Below are positions 1-7,354 of a DNA stretch of 18,504 bases, in pieces. The notes beneath the pieces are model-generated. The model was not told the origin of the DNA. It made no database searches and was given only the letters and a program-made list of their open reading frames with translations. The position numbers were made by a program, and so were the translations under genes. The stretch comes from Rickettsiales bacterium (GTDB lineage: Bacteria > Pseudomonadota > Alphaproteobacteria > Rickettsiales > UBA1997), in assembly GCA_031255235.1 (NCBI GenBank), contig JAIRSX010000087.1:1-18504 (forward strand), in the 5' to 3' direction. How positions within the stretch are numbered: position 1 is the stretch's first letter; the number at the start of each line of letters is the position of its first letter.

Positions 1-2
1 AC

Positions 3-83
3 TGTGGGTATAGTGAATATGTGAGTAATATAATAAGTGTAAGATCTATAAAAGAAGAAAAAGGAGAGAGAGAAATTGCTTAA
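3..83 (+). CDS. possible 3' end of an upstream gene (partial)
   Basis: One frame stays open from the window edge to a TAA at 81-83, giving about 26 residues that end in a charged stretch (KEEKGEREIA). The other two plus-strand frames stop early. A run this short can arise by chance in AT-rich DNA, and no family is recognisable, so this is only a candidate gene tail. Confidence 0.25.
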   Translation, partial: CGYSEYVSNIISVRSIKEEKGEREIA

Positions 84-232
84 TATAATTAATCAACTTT
101 AATTAGTCAATCCCGAAAAATGCAGATATAAGAAACTACATTATCAAAATCGTATTTGTATAAAATCCTTAATATTATTTGGTTCTTTCCTTATAATTTG
201 TCTTTTATATAATTCCATAGTAGGATTACTAT

Positions 233-685
233 ATGGATAAGTTTTATAGAGTTGGTTTTTATTTTTTAGTGGTAGTACTTTTGTCTTTTTATTATATAAA
301 TGGCAAACTATTGCCTTTTAGAAATGATGGACAACAGATTTGGACTGACATTTATACAGAAGATTTAGAAAAAACATCTGCCTTTTTTATTAATACGTTA
401 GAAATCGCTACTCAACCTGCTGATGACAATAAGGTTTTTTTAAAATCCAAAAATGGTATAATGAACTTCGCCAGCGTGATATCATTGGATAGTTCCTTAA
501 AAGAAAATGGATTAACTGCTTCTTCCATTATTTACTTGAATGTCAGTGATTTTGATAAATACCATGAAAAATTCATTGAAAACGGAGCAGAAGAAATAAC
601 TGTTAATTTAGATGAAGAAAGAAGAATAGGAATATATAATATACCTGGTGGTGTTACCATTGGTATAATCCAATTTAATCAATAA
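233..685 (+). CDS. VOC/glyoxalase-fold protein with N-terminal membrane anchor
   Basis: A 150-residue protein. Residues about 6-23 are a hydrophobic segment (aromatic and aliphatic, no cleavage-like Ala-X-Ala), so it looks like a membrane anchor rather than a secreted signal. The rest resembles one vicinal-oxygen-chelate domain: the opening WTDIYTEDLEKTSAFFINTL matches the usual start of a VOC half (strand, then helix carrying paired aromatic residues), and the end with GGVTIGIIQF resembles the final strand. The usual metal-binding His/Glu are not obvious, so catalysis is doubtful. The start is supported by AGGA about 7 bases upstream of the ATG, and TATAAT-like boxes lie at 192-197 and 208-213. 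The stop overlaps the next start by one base (TAATG), implying translational coupling with the DUF167 gene. Substrate unknown. Confidence 0.6.
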   Translation: MDKFYRVGFYFLVVVLLSFYYINGKLLPFRNDGQQIWTDIYTEDLEKTSAFFINTLEIATQPADDNKVFLKSKNGIMNFASVISLDSSLKENGLTASSIIYLNVSDFDKYHEKFIENGAEEITVNLDEERRIGIYNIPGGVTIGIIQFNQ

Positions 686-903
686 TGATAATCCAAGTCA
701 AAGTTATTGCCAACAGCAAAGAAAATAAAATCTATAATAACGATGGAGTCATTAAAATTAAAGTCAGAGAAGTGGCGGAAGATGGAAAAGCAAACAAAGC
801 AGTAATTGAATTATTGAGCAAAGAATACAAAGTCCTTAAAAGAGATATAATCATTTTAAAAGGTACCAAATCGAACCACAAAACAATAGAGATAAAAGGA
901 TAA
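685..903 (+). CDS. DUF167 / YggU-like small protein
   Basis: A 72-residue protein of the DUF167 (UPF0235, YggU-like) family, whose biochemical role is unestablished. The recognisable family features are an N-terminal VKVIANSKEN strand, the central EDGKANKAVIELLSKEY block (the family's conserved dGkAN-A helix) and the end segment ILKGTKSNHKTIEI, which corresponds to the family's G-x-x-S-x-x-K strand. The usual Arg of the last motif is His/Lys here. In many alphaproteobacteria this gene follows a YggT membrane protein; here the preceding membrane-anchored gene is VOC-like instead. Translation is probably coupled through the TAATG overlap. The gene ends 37 bases before the 3' end of the convergent tRNA, with no clear terminator hairpin between them. 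Confidence 0.8.
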   Translation: MIIQVKVIANSKENKIYNNDGVIKIKVREVAEDGKANKAVIELLSKEYKVLKRDIIILKGTKSNHKTIEIKG

Positions 904-940
904 ACACCTATCCAACACACCATCGACAAAAATAGTAAAA

Positions 941-1017
<77 letters not shown>

Positions 1018-1030
1018 ACAGTGTATCTTT

Positions 1031-1059
1031 TTTATATATACATACTAATATAAAGTCAA
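1031..1059 (-). promoter_or_regulatory. sigma70-type promoter of tRNA-fMet
   Basis: On the minus strand, TTGACT (1054-1059) and TATAAA (1031-1036) are separated by exactly 17 bases. The start point would fall around 1024, about seven bases before the mature tRNA 5' end. This is one of the best -35/-10 matches in the window. Confidence 0.65.
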
Positions 1060-1096
1060 ATAAAATTTTCACTTTTATATACTCAGATGCAAATAT

Positions 1097-1125
1097 TTGT
1101 TTTATCTGCTTGTTGTAACTATAGT
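1097..1125 (+). promoter_or_regulatory. sigma70-type promoter of the HAD hydrolase gene
   Basis: TTGTTT (1097-1102) and TATAGT (1120-1125) are separated by 17 bases. Transcription would begin near 1132, leaving a leader of about 18 bases before the ATG at 1150. It lies back to back with the tRNA promoter. Confidence 0.5.
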
Positions 1126-1149
1126 CACCCATAAGAGTAAATTTAATTT

Positions 1150-2124
1150 ATGAGTAGAATATTCAATAATATTTTGGAGATAAAAGAAAATTTTGATCTG
1201 TTTTTATTTGACGCTTTCGGTGTTTTTTGGAATGGTGCAAATTTTCTAAAAGGCTCAATAGAATCAATGCAACAACTTGTTGATAATGGTAAGACGGTTT
1301 GCATACTATCAAACGCCCCTACAATATCAGAAAACACAGTCAAAACTTTTGAACAAAAGGGTATGATTCGAGGAATACATTACAATGAATTCTTGACATC
1401 AGGTGATGCAATAAGAGATGCCATCATAAATAACAAAATTAAGTTCAAACAAAATCCTTATGCTAGAAAAGTCTACCAATTTGGATACCCAAATAGAATT
1501 TTGTTTGCAAATACTGATTACATAGAAGTTGACAACATAAACAATGCGGAATTAATTTATATATCTACCTCAACTATAAAAAAAGAACAATACGAAAAAT
1601 TAAAAAATAAATTTGGCAACGTTCTATTCGAATCTAAAAAATCTGTAGAAGGCGATGAAAGATGGAACACAACTGATGGCACTGTATTTGATGACATGAT
1701 AAAAATCATAGCCGATTCAAAATTACCAATTTTAAATGCGAATCCTGATTTTGTAGCAAATGAAGGTGTAAAAAACTCCAATATAATTAATTTTGTTATA
1801 AAACAAGGATACATTGCTGAATCTTTGAGAAAACAGGGTGCAGAAATTATAGAATACGGAAAACCGCATAAAGAAATCTATGATTTTATCTTTAGTTTTC
1901 TGGAAAATAAAGGAATAAAAATTGATAAAACAAGAACCTGTATGGTTGGTGATACCTTAAGAACTGATATTAAAGGTGCAAATAATGCAGAAATAAAAAG
2001 TGTTTTGTGCTTAGAGACCGGTGTAACTTCCGAAGAAATAAAAAATGGTAAAAGTATCAAATATCTAATCGAAAAAGAAGGTGTCACTGTTGATTACTTT
2101 ATAAAGGGGGTTGGAACCGAATAA
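1150..2124 (+). CDS. HAD-superfamily class IIA hydrolase, TIGR01459-like
   Basis: A 324-residue protein of the NagD-like HAD class IIA group, closest by motif to the alphaproteobacterial TIGR01459 family; physiological substrate unknown. Motif I is DAFGVFWNG (nucleophile Asp21), motif II is SNAPT (Ser54-Asn55), the motif III lysine is Lys238 in GKPH, and motif IV is MVGDTLRTDIKGA (Asp268, Asp273). The cap region between motifs II and III contains ANPDFVA, typical of the NagD branch. The second Asp expected in a standard D-x-D motif I is Phe23; as I recall, this family commonly has an aromatic residue there (D-x-W-G-V), so it is a family trait more than a lesion, but it leaves the reaction uncertain. 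No strong ribosome binding site precedes the ATG. It stands alone, upstream of and convergent with rpoD. Confidence 0.85.
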   Translation: MSRIFNNILEIKENFDLFLFDAFGVFWNGANFLKGSIESMQQLVDNGKTVCILSNAPTISENTVKTFEQKGMIRGIHYNEFLTSGDAIRDAIINNKIKFKQNPYARKVYQFGYPNRILFANTDYIEVDNINNAELIYISTSTIKKEQYEKLKNKFGNVLFESKKSVEGDERWNTTDGTVFDDMIKIIADSKLPILNANPDFVANEGVKNSNIINFVIKQGYIAESLRKQGAEIIEYGKPHKEIYDFIFSFLENKGIKIDKTRTCMVGDTLRTDIKGANNAEIKSVLCLETGVTSEEIKNGKSIKYLIEKEGVTVDYFIKGVGTE

Positions 2125-2125
2125 C

Positions 2126-2150
2126 AAAAAAGAGGAGAATACTCCCCTTT
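2126..2150 (-). terminator. intrinsic terminator of rpoD (possibly bidirectional)
   Basis: AAAGAGGAG (2129-2137) pairs with CTCCCCTTT (2142-2150) around an AATA loop, with one A.C mismatch. Read on the minus strand the hairpin runs into TTTTTT, so it terminates rpoD best. The plus-strand HAD transcript meets the same hairpin, with a poorer U-tract. Confidence 0.7.
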
Positions 2151-2176
2151 ATATCAAACATCCAAGAATAGAACAA

Positions 2177-4372
2177 TTAATCTTCATAATAATCAATCAA
2201 CTCTTTTGAATTTTGCGGTTCTTTTAATCTTTTGATTGCTTTTGTTTCAATTTGTCTGACTCTCTCTCTTGTGATAGAAAATTTTTTACCAACATCTTCT
2301 AATGTATTGTCGGTATCCAAAGAAATTCCATACCTCATTCTCAAAATCCTTTCTTCCCTCGGTTGAAGTTTTAGTAAAAGAGTGTTTGCTTTTGTTTTGA
2401 AATTATTAAACAAAATAGATTTATATGGACTAACAGAAAATTTATCCTCTATAAAATCACCAATATTGTTTTCGTCTTCGTTTTTTCCAATTGGGCTATC
2501 AAAACTAATAGGCTCCTTCGCATCAGCAAGTATTTTTCTAACTTTATTGACATCCATTAATAACTTATCAGCAACTTCTTCCATCGTAGGTGGATGACCT
2601 AATTCTTGCAGCAATTGTTTTTGCGCTTTTGAAATTTTATTTATCGATTCTATCATGTGTACTGGAATTCTGATAATTTTTGACTGATCTGCTATTGCCC
2701 TAGTAATACCTTGTCTAACCCACCATGTCGCATATGTAGAAAATTTGAAACCTCGTCTCCATTCGAATTTACTGACGGCCTTCATCAAACCAAGATTACC
2801 CTCTTGAATCAAATCCATAAAGTTTAGACCTCTATTAGTATATTTTTTAGCAATTGAAACAACAAGCCTTAAATTCGCTCTTATCATTTCTTTTTTGAGA
2901 GACAACTCTTCCGCTATTTTCTCATCCAAAAATACCAATGTATCTTTAATATCGGCAATACTAAAACCAACAACTCTCTCTATCTTGAATAAAGAATCTT
3001 TTATTTCGGCAAGTCTTATTTTATTTTTGGCAAAAAATCCTTCCCATTCTTTATCTTTTGATTCTTTTATATCTACAAACCAATTTCCATTGTGTTTTGG
3101 AAAGCCATAGATCTTCAAAAAACTTTTTTTAGAAATTTTATTTTCCAAACAAAGATTCAGTAAATCTTTTTCGTACAACTCTATCTTATCCTTTACCTTA
3201 TAAATTTCATCTACGATTCCTTGTATTAATTCATCATTTAGATAAATATTTAAAATTTTTTCCAAGAATTTTTTTTGTAGTGTTGTTACTTTTTTATCAT
3301 CTTTATGATTTGATATAACCGGATCATTCTTTATTGCATTGAAAATTAATTTAATGATCTTAATTGATTGTTCTAAATTTATTAAAATTTTGGGTAGTAA
3401 ACTTCTTTCTATTGTTGAAAATGGGGTTGAAAAACCACTACTATCCTTCTTTGTCTCACCCTCCTTATCAGTATTCCTCTCAACTGTTTCCTCTTTTTTT
3501 TCTTCATCATAGTCATCCTCAATGTTGAAAATAGAACTTATCTTTTTTGATCCGTCATCTACATCGTCAACTAAACTCTCTTCAGTTATCTCAAAATTAT
3601 TTGTTTCATCAATCCTAATTATCTCTCTCAACAAAATCGAACCACTTGAAAGACCGTTATACCACTCCATAATATACTTCATAACAAATGGAAATGAATA
3701 TATTTTTTTTGATATTTCTATTCTGCAGACCTCCAAGCATTTCATTATTTCACACTCTTCTTCCCTCTCTAATAGCTTATTGTTATTTATCATTTTTAAA
3801 TATTGTTTTATAGAATTATTAGTGAAACTATCCTCCTCCCTCACACTTTTAGTATCTGGTTTGTCATCTTCCGTATCCTCTGCACTTCCATCCTCATCGC
3901 TATTCATCTCTAGTTCTCTTGGTATATCTCTTACATCACTGATAATTTTTATATTATTTTTTTCTATTTCGTTGTGTATTTTTTTTACATCTGCATCCTT
4001 CATGTTTCTATATCTGATAAAATCGTCAATATTATTTTTTAATAAATAACCTTTCGACAATCCTTCTTCAATCAAAAAGGAATATTCGTCCGACAAAAGC
4101 TCATCCTCAAAAGACTCTCTCTTCTCCTTATTTTTTTCTTTCAATACACTTTTAATTATCTCTTCCGTTTCTTTATCGATTCTCTTCGCGGGTACAACAT
4201 TACTTTTTTTAGTAGCATCATCCTTCACTATTTCCACCCCCTTAATCTCCTTTATTTTTTCACCGTCCTCACTCACTTTATTTTTTTTCGTTTCCTTTGC
4301 TTTTTCTATTTCCTTTCTCGATTTACCAATACTTTTTTTTTTTACTGCCTTCGCTTCTTCTTTTTTTACCAT
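2177..4372 (-). CDS. rpoD: primary RNA polymerase sigma factor (sigma70/RpoD)
   Basis: Housekeeping sigma factor that directs RNA polymerase to -35/-10 promoters. I take the ATG at 4372 (731 residues); an in-frame GTG at 4381 would add three. Positions here count from the GTG. Residues 1-90 are a Lys/Glu-rich low-complexity leader. Region 1.1 is about 95-150 (EEGLSKGYLLKNNIDDF). Region 1.2 is about 184-217 (IKQYLKMINNNKLLEREEE). A long acidic non-conserved region follows to about 490. Region 2 starts at about 500 (RANLRLVVSIAKKYTNRG) and includes the -10 recognition/melting helix KFEWRRGFKFSTYATWWVRQ. Region 3 is about 575-640. Region 4.2 holds the -35 helix TRERVRQIETKAIKRL (704-719). It is far longer than E. 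coli sigma70 (613 residues), because of the leader and the insert. A run of 11 A residues lies near the 5' end of the coding strand. It is divergent from rplN. Confidence 0.95.
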   Translation of the reverse strand: MVKKEEAKAVKKKSIGKSRKEIEKAKETKKNKVSEDGEKIKEIKGVEIVKDDATKKSNVVPAKRIDKETEEIIKSVLKEKNKEKRESFEDELLSDEYSFLIEEGLSKGYLLKNNIDDFIRYRNMKDADVKKIHNEIEKNNIKIISDVRDIPRELEMNSDEDGSAEDTEDDKPDTKSVREEDSFTNNSIKQYLKMINNNKLLEREEECEIMKCLEVCRIEISKKIYSFPFVMKYIMEWYNGLSSGSILLREIIRIDETNNFEITEESLVDDVDDGSKKISSIFNIEDDYDEEKKEETVERNTDKEGETKKDSSGFSTPFSTIERSLLPKILINLEQSIKIIKLIFNAIKNDPVISNHKDDKKVTTLQKKFLEKILNIYLNDELIQGIVDEIYKVKDKIELYEKDLLNLCLENKISKKSFLKIYGFPKHNGNWFVDIKESKDKEWEGFFAKNKIRLAEIKDSLFKIERVVGFSIADIKDTLVFLDEKIAEELSLKKEMIRANLRLVVSIAKKYTNRGLNFMDLIQEGNLGLMKAVSKFEWRRGFKFSTYATWWVRQGITRAIADQSKIIRIPVHMIESINKISKAQKQLLQELGHPPTMEEVADKLLMDVNKVRKILADAKEPISFDSPIGKNEDENNIGDFIEDKFSVSPYKSILFNNFKTKANTLLLKLQPREERILRMRYGISLDTDNTLEDVGKKFSITRERVRQIETKAIKRLKEPQNSKELIDYYED

Positions 4373-4476
4373 CTGACACACAAAATAAATAATGCTTTTG
4401 AATATCAGTTATTATGTAATTTTGCAAATTAATCTGTATTCAGTTCTCTTTTACAAAAAATATTGATTACAAAAAT

Positions 4477-4504
4477 TTGATTATATTTTTTTTTTAAATA
4501 GTAT
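4477..4504 (+). promoter_or_regulatory. possible promoter of the ribosomal protein cluster
   Basis: TTGATT (4477-4482) is followed after 16 bases by TAGTAT (4499-4504), with a run of ten T's inside the spacer. The start would be near 4511, about 24 bases before rplN. The boxes are imperfect, but a promoter is required here because rpoD reads away from the cluster. Confidence 0.4.
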
Positions 4505-4534
4505 GGGTTCTACGTTTAATAAGAAGCAAAGTAA

Positions 4535-4903
4535 ATGATACAGATGGAGACAGTGTTGGGTGTCGCTGATAATTCTGGAGCAAAAACTGCTAAATGCATT
4601 AAGGTTTTGGGTGGTTCTAAGCGAATGCACAGCAAAATTGGTGATGTCATAGTTCTTGCCGTTCAAAGCATAATCCCTGGAGCAAAAGTTAAGAAAGGGG
4701 AAGTTGTTAGGGGCGTGATTGTTAGAACCAAAAAAGAAATTAAGAGAGGTGATGGTTCTACCATCGCTTTTGATGACAATGCGGTAGTTTTAGTTGATAA
4801 AGAAAATCAACCAATTGGAACTCGTGTTATGGGTCCAGTGGCCAGGGAAATCAGGGCAGGTAATTTTTTAAAAATATTATCGTTGGCGGAGGAGGTTTTA
4901 TAA
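4535..4903 (+). CDS. rplN: 50S ribosomal protein L14
   Basis: L14 (122 residues, the normal length) binds 23S rRNA at the subunit interface. Diagnostic blocks are VADNSGAKTAKCIKVLGGSK near the N-terminus, VRTKKEIKRGDGSTIAFDDN in the middle and GTRVMGPVAREIR at the C-terminal end. The start MIQMET follows the family's MIQ-type start, so ATG 4535 is chosen over the next Met (residue 4). It is the first gene of the cluster: the usual rpsQ and the upstream S10-type genes are absent, and rpoD lies upstream in the opposite direction. Its TAA overlaps the rplX ATG by one base, so the two are probably translated together. No strong Shine-Dalgarno sequence is seen. Confidence 0.97.
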   Translation: MIQMETVLGVADNSGAKTAKCIKVLGGSKRMHSKIGDVIVLAVQSIIPGAKVKKGEVVRGVIVRTKKEIKRGDGSTIAFDDNAVVLVDKENQPIGTRVMGPVAREIRAGNFLKILSLAEEVL

Positions 4904-5205
4904 TGTCTAAAATTAAAAAAAATGATAATGTTAAAATAATAACAGGTAAAGATAAAGGAAAGACCGGTAAAATTTTAAAGGTCCTTGCTACTGAAAACAA
5001 GGTTGTTGTGGAAGGTATAAATCTTGCTACTATCCATAAAAAACCAACAGGACAAACACCGGGACAAATAGTTAAAGAGGAAAGGCCTATTAGCGTTTCT
5101 AATGTGGCATATTTGGAAGGTGATAAGCCGGTTAAAGTTGGTTATCAGGTTATAGATGGCAAAAAGGTTAGGATATCGAGGAAAACCAAAAATAAAATAG
5201 GGTAG
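4903..5205 (+). CDS. rplX: 50S ribosomal protein L24
   Basis: L24 (100 residues) is an assembly-initiating 23S rRNA-binding protein. The N-terminal KOW motif is clear (DNVKIITGKDKGKTGKILKV), followed by VEGINLATIHKKPT and the ISVSNVAYL segment typical of the family. It overlaps rplN by one base (TAATG) and is followed after two bases by rplE, the standard spc order. It ends with TAG; several neighbours also do, so amber is an ordinary stop in this genome. Confidence 0.97.
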   Translation: MSKIKKNDNVKIITGKDKGKTGKILKVLATENKVVVEGINLATIHKKPTGQTPGQIVKEERPISVSNVAYLEGDKPVKVGYQVIDGKKVRISRKTKNKIG

Positions 5206-5207
5206 TT

Positions 5208-5744
5208 ATGTCGTTTGTAAAGGATAGTTATAACACAAAAATTGCAAAAGATTTAAAAGAAAAGTTTAAATTTTCGAATGATTTGCAGATTCCTAAATTG
5301 GATAAGGTGTGTTTGAATGTTGCATTTAGAGGTGCTGATGTGGACAATAATTTTGTTCAGTATGTTTTAGAAACATTGAGCAGAATTGCTGGACAAAAGG
5401 CGGTTATTGTTAAAGCAAAGAAGTCAATAGCAACATTCAAAGTTAGAGAAGGCATGAATATTGCCTGCCGTGTTACTTTGAGAAAGAATAAGATGTATGA
5501 GTTTTTGGATAGACTAGTTTATATTGCATTGCCAAGAATTAAAGATTTTAGAGGGTTATCTCCGAAGGCATTTAATCAAAGTGATCATTATACTTTTGGT
5601 ATTAAGGAACATACAATTTTTCCTGAAGTGGAACTGGATAAGCTTGTAAGGGTATTTGGTATGGATATTAATATTGTTTCAAATGCTAAGAATAGAGAAG
5701 AAGCGTTGGCATTATTAAAAGGTTTAAATTTTCCAATAAAGTAG
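5208..5744 (+). CDS. rplE: 50S ribosomal protein L5
   Basis: L5 (178 residues, the expected size) binds 5S rRNA in the central protuberance and contacts P-site tRNA. Family blocks are PKLDKVCLNVAFRGA near residue 30, AKKSIATFKVREGMNIAC, the block LPRIKDFRGLSPKAFN, and the conserved YTFGIKEHTIFPEV segment. The start is two bases after the rplX stop, with no separate ribosome binding site, which suggests coupling to rplX. Nothing appears truncated. Confidence 0.97.
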   Translation: MSFVKDSYNTKIAKDLKEKFKFSNDLQIPKLDKVCLNVAFRGADVDNNFVQYVLETLSRIAGQKAVIVKAKKSIATFKVREGMNIACRVTLRKNKMYEFLDRLVYIALPRIKDFRGLSPKAFNQSDHYTFGIKEHTIFPEVELDKLVRVFGMDINIVSNAKNREEALALLKGLNFPIK

Positions 5745-5751
5745 GTAGAGT

Positions 5752-6057
5752 ATGGCAAAAATAAGTTCAATTCAAAAAAATAAAAGAAGAGAAAAGATGG
5801 CTAAGGAACAGTCTCCGTCAAGAAAAAATTTAAAATCTATTGCCGAAGATGAAACAAGACCTTATGATGAGAGAATCAAGGCAATGATTAAGTTGTCTGA
5901 GAAGCCAAGAAATTCTTCTAAAGTTAGAATACACAATAGATGTGAACTAACGGGTCGTCCTCACGGATATTTTAGAATATTCAAATTGTCAAGGGTTATG
6001 TTGAGAGATTTAGCAAATAAAGGTCTCATCCCTGGGGTTAAAAAATCAAGTTGGTAG
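5752..6057 (+). CDS. rpsN: 30S ribosomal protein S14 (zinc-independent type)
   Basis: S14 (101 residues) sits in the head of the 30S subunit. This is the long form without the C-x-x-C zinc ribbon: the single Cys is in NRCELTGRPHGYFRIF, and the C-terminus LRDLANKGLIPGVKKSSW is standard for proteobacteria. The N-terminus carries the lysine-rich stretch usual for this form. AGGTAGAG just before the ATG could serve as a ribosome binding site. It follows rplE after 7 bases and precedes rpsH by 4. Confidence 0.97.
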   Translation: MAKISSIQKNKRREKMAKEQSPSRKNLKSIAEDETRPYDERIKAMIKLSEKPRNSSKVRIHNRCELTGRPHGYFRIFKLSRVMLRDLANKGLIPGVKKSSW

Positions 6058-6061
6058 TTTT

Positions 6062-6451
6062 ATGACGCATTCAGTTTCAGATTTAGTCTGTCTATTAAAG
6101 AATGGACAATTAGCAAGAAAACAAAAGGTTTCTTCTAATTTTTCAAATATCAAACAGTCTATATTATCCATTCTTAAAAGAGAAGGATTTATAAAGGATT
6201 TTTCCATTGTTAAAGGCAAGTCTTTTGACACAATAGATATTGATTTATCGTATCACAATGGAGAGCCAGTTATTAAAGAGATACAGGTTCTTTCGAAACC
6301 CGGACAGAGAAAATACGTTGGTGTAAAAACTATTCCAGTAATTTCAAATGGTTTGGGTATGGTTATTTTGTCAACGCCGCAAGGAGTTTTAAGCGATTTA
6401 GACGCTAAGACTAAAAATGTTGGTGGCGAACTTTTATTAAAAATATTTTAG
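6062..6451 (+). CDS. rpsH: 30S ribosomal protein S8
   Basis: S8 (129 residues) binds the central domain of 16S rRNA and, in E. coli, is the translational repressor of the spc operon. The N-terminus VSDLVCLLKNGQLARKQKV and the segment KPGQRKYVG fit the family. The C-terminal signature STPQGVLSDLDAKTKNVGGE is well kept. The start is four bases after rpsN. Whether S8 autoregulates this shortened cluster cannot be told: no S8-like RNA target was identified near rplX-rplE. Confidence 0.96.
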   Translation: MTHSVSDLVCLLKNGQLARKQKVSSNFSNIKQSILSILKREGFIKDFSIVKGKSFDTIDIDLSYHNGEPVIKEIQVLSKPGQRKYVGVKTIPVISNGLGMVILSTPQGVLSDLDAKTKNVGGELLLKIF

Positions 6452-6458
6452 GGGGTTT

Positions 6459-6995
6459 ATGTCAAGAGTCGGTAAATTACCAATTAAAGTTCCTAACGAT
6501 ATTAAAGTAGAGGTTAAGGATAATATTATTAAGTTATCTAAGGGAACCATTGTAAAAGAGTATGATTTTGGTGATAAGATAGATATTGAATTCGCAGATT
6601 CAACAATTAAGGTTACACCAAAACCAGAACTTAAAAAGAATGATGTTGCTAGATTTTTTGGTGGTCACAGAAACAATATAGCAAATTTGGTTAAAGGATT
6701 GATTACTCCTTACAAAATAACATTGGAAGTAAATGGTGTCGGTTTCAAGGCAGCAGTTGTTAAATCTAATTTGATTTTGACTTTGGGATATAGTCATGAT
6801 ATAGCATTTGGACTACCAAATAATGTTAAGGCAACAGTGGAACAAAATTTAATTCATCTTGAGTCTGAGGATAAACAATTAGTAGGACAAATTGCTGCTG
6901 AATTGAAAACACTTAGAAAGGTTGAACCTTACAAAGGAAAAGGTGTTAAAATATCTGGTGAATTTGTTTTAAGGAAAGAGGGTAAAAAGAAATAG
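6459..6995 (+). CDS. rplF: 50S ribosomal protein L6
   Basis: L6 (178 residues) lies near the sarcin-ricin loop and the L7/L12 stalk base. It begins MSRVGKLPIKVPNDIKVEVK, has two repeated L6 domains, and ends with the signature EPYKGKGVKISGEFVLRKEG. A GGGG run four bases before the ATG is a usable ribosome binding site. The internal Gly-rich hinge (VNGVGFKAAV) is typical. No lesion or unusual insertion is visible. Confidence 0.97.
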   Translation: MSRVGKLPIKVPNDIKVEVKDNIIKLSKGTIVKEYDFGDKIDIEFADSTIKVTPKPELKKNDVARFFGGHRNNIANLVKGLITPYKITLEVNGVGFKAAVVKSNLILTLGYSHDIAFGLPNNVKATVEQNLIHLESEDKQLVGQIAAELKTLRKVEPYKGKGVKISGEFVLRKEGKKK

Positions 6996-7002
6996 GAGCA
7001 TT

Positions 7003-7347
7003 ATGACTGAGAAAAGAAAAATTAGAAATATGATTAGAGTCAAAGAAAATAATAAATCTGATAGACCTATCTTGAGTGTTTCAAGGAGCAACAAAAATAT
7101 ATCTGCTCAAGTTCTTAATATTGATGGGAATATTGTGGTGTCTTCGACTTCATCTTCAAAAGATATGAAAGTAAAATTGAAAGGCAAAAGCGGAATCGAA
7201 ATTGCTGATTTTGTTGGTATTGATATAGCAAAAAAAGCGATGGAAAAAGGCATTAAAGAGATCGTATTTAATAAGAGTGAATACAGATATTCCGGTAGAG
7301 TAAAAACACTCGCAGATGCTGCAAGGAAAACTGGTTTAATTTTTTAG
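7003..7347 (+). CDS. rplR: 50S ribosomal protein L18
   Basis: L18 (114 residues) binds 5S rRNA together with L5. Family features are RPILSVSRSNKNISAQVLN near the N-terminus, a central Ser/Lys-rich loop, and the C-terminal block YRYSGRVKTLADAARKTGLI, equivalent to the usual YHGRVKALADAAREAGL. The region before the ATG carries AGGAGC, an acceptable ribosome binding site. The stop is followed after seven bases by rpsE. Confidence 0.97.
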   Translation: MTEKRKIRNMIRVKENNKSDRPILSVSRSNKNISAQVLNIDGNIVVSSTSSSKDMKVKLKGKSGIEIADFVGIDIAKKAMEKGIKEIVFNKSEYRYSGRVKTLADAARKTGLIF

Positions 7348-7354
7348 GAGAAAA

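Noticed and set aside
3522..4049. 175-codon plus-strand open frame inside rpoD
   Set aside because: Antisense shadow of the acidic, low-complexity part of rpoD; the Ser/Leu/Ile-rich product mirrors Glu/Asp/Lys codons.
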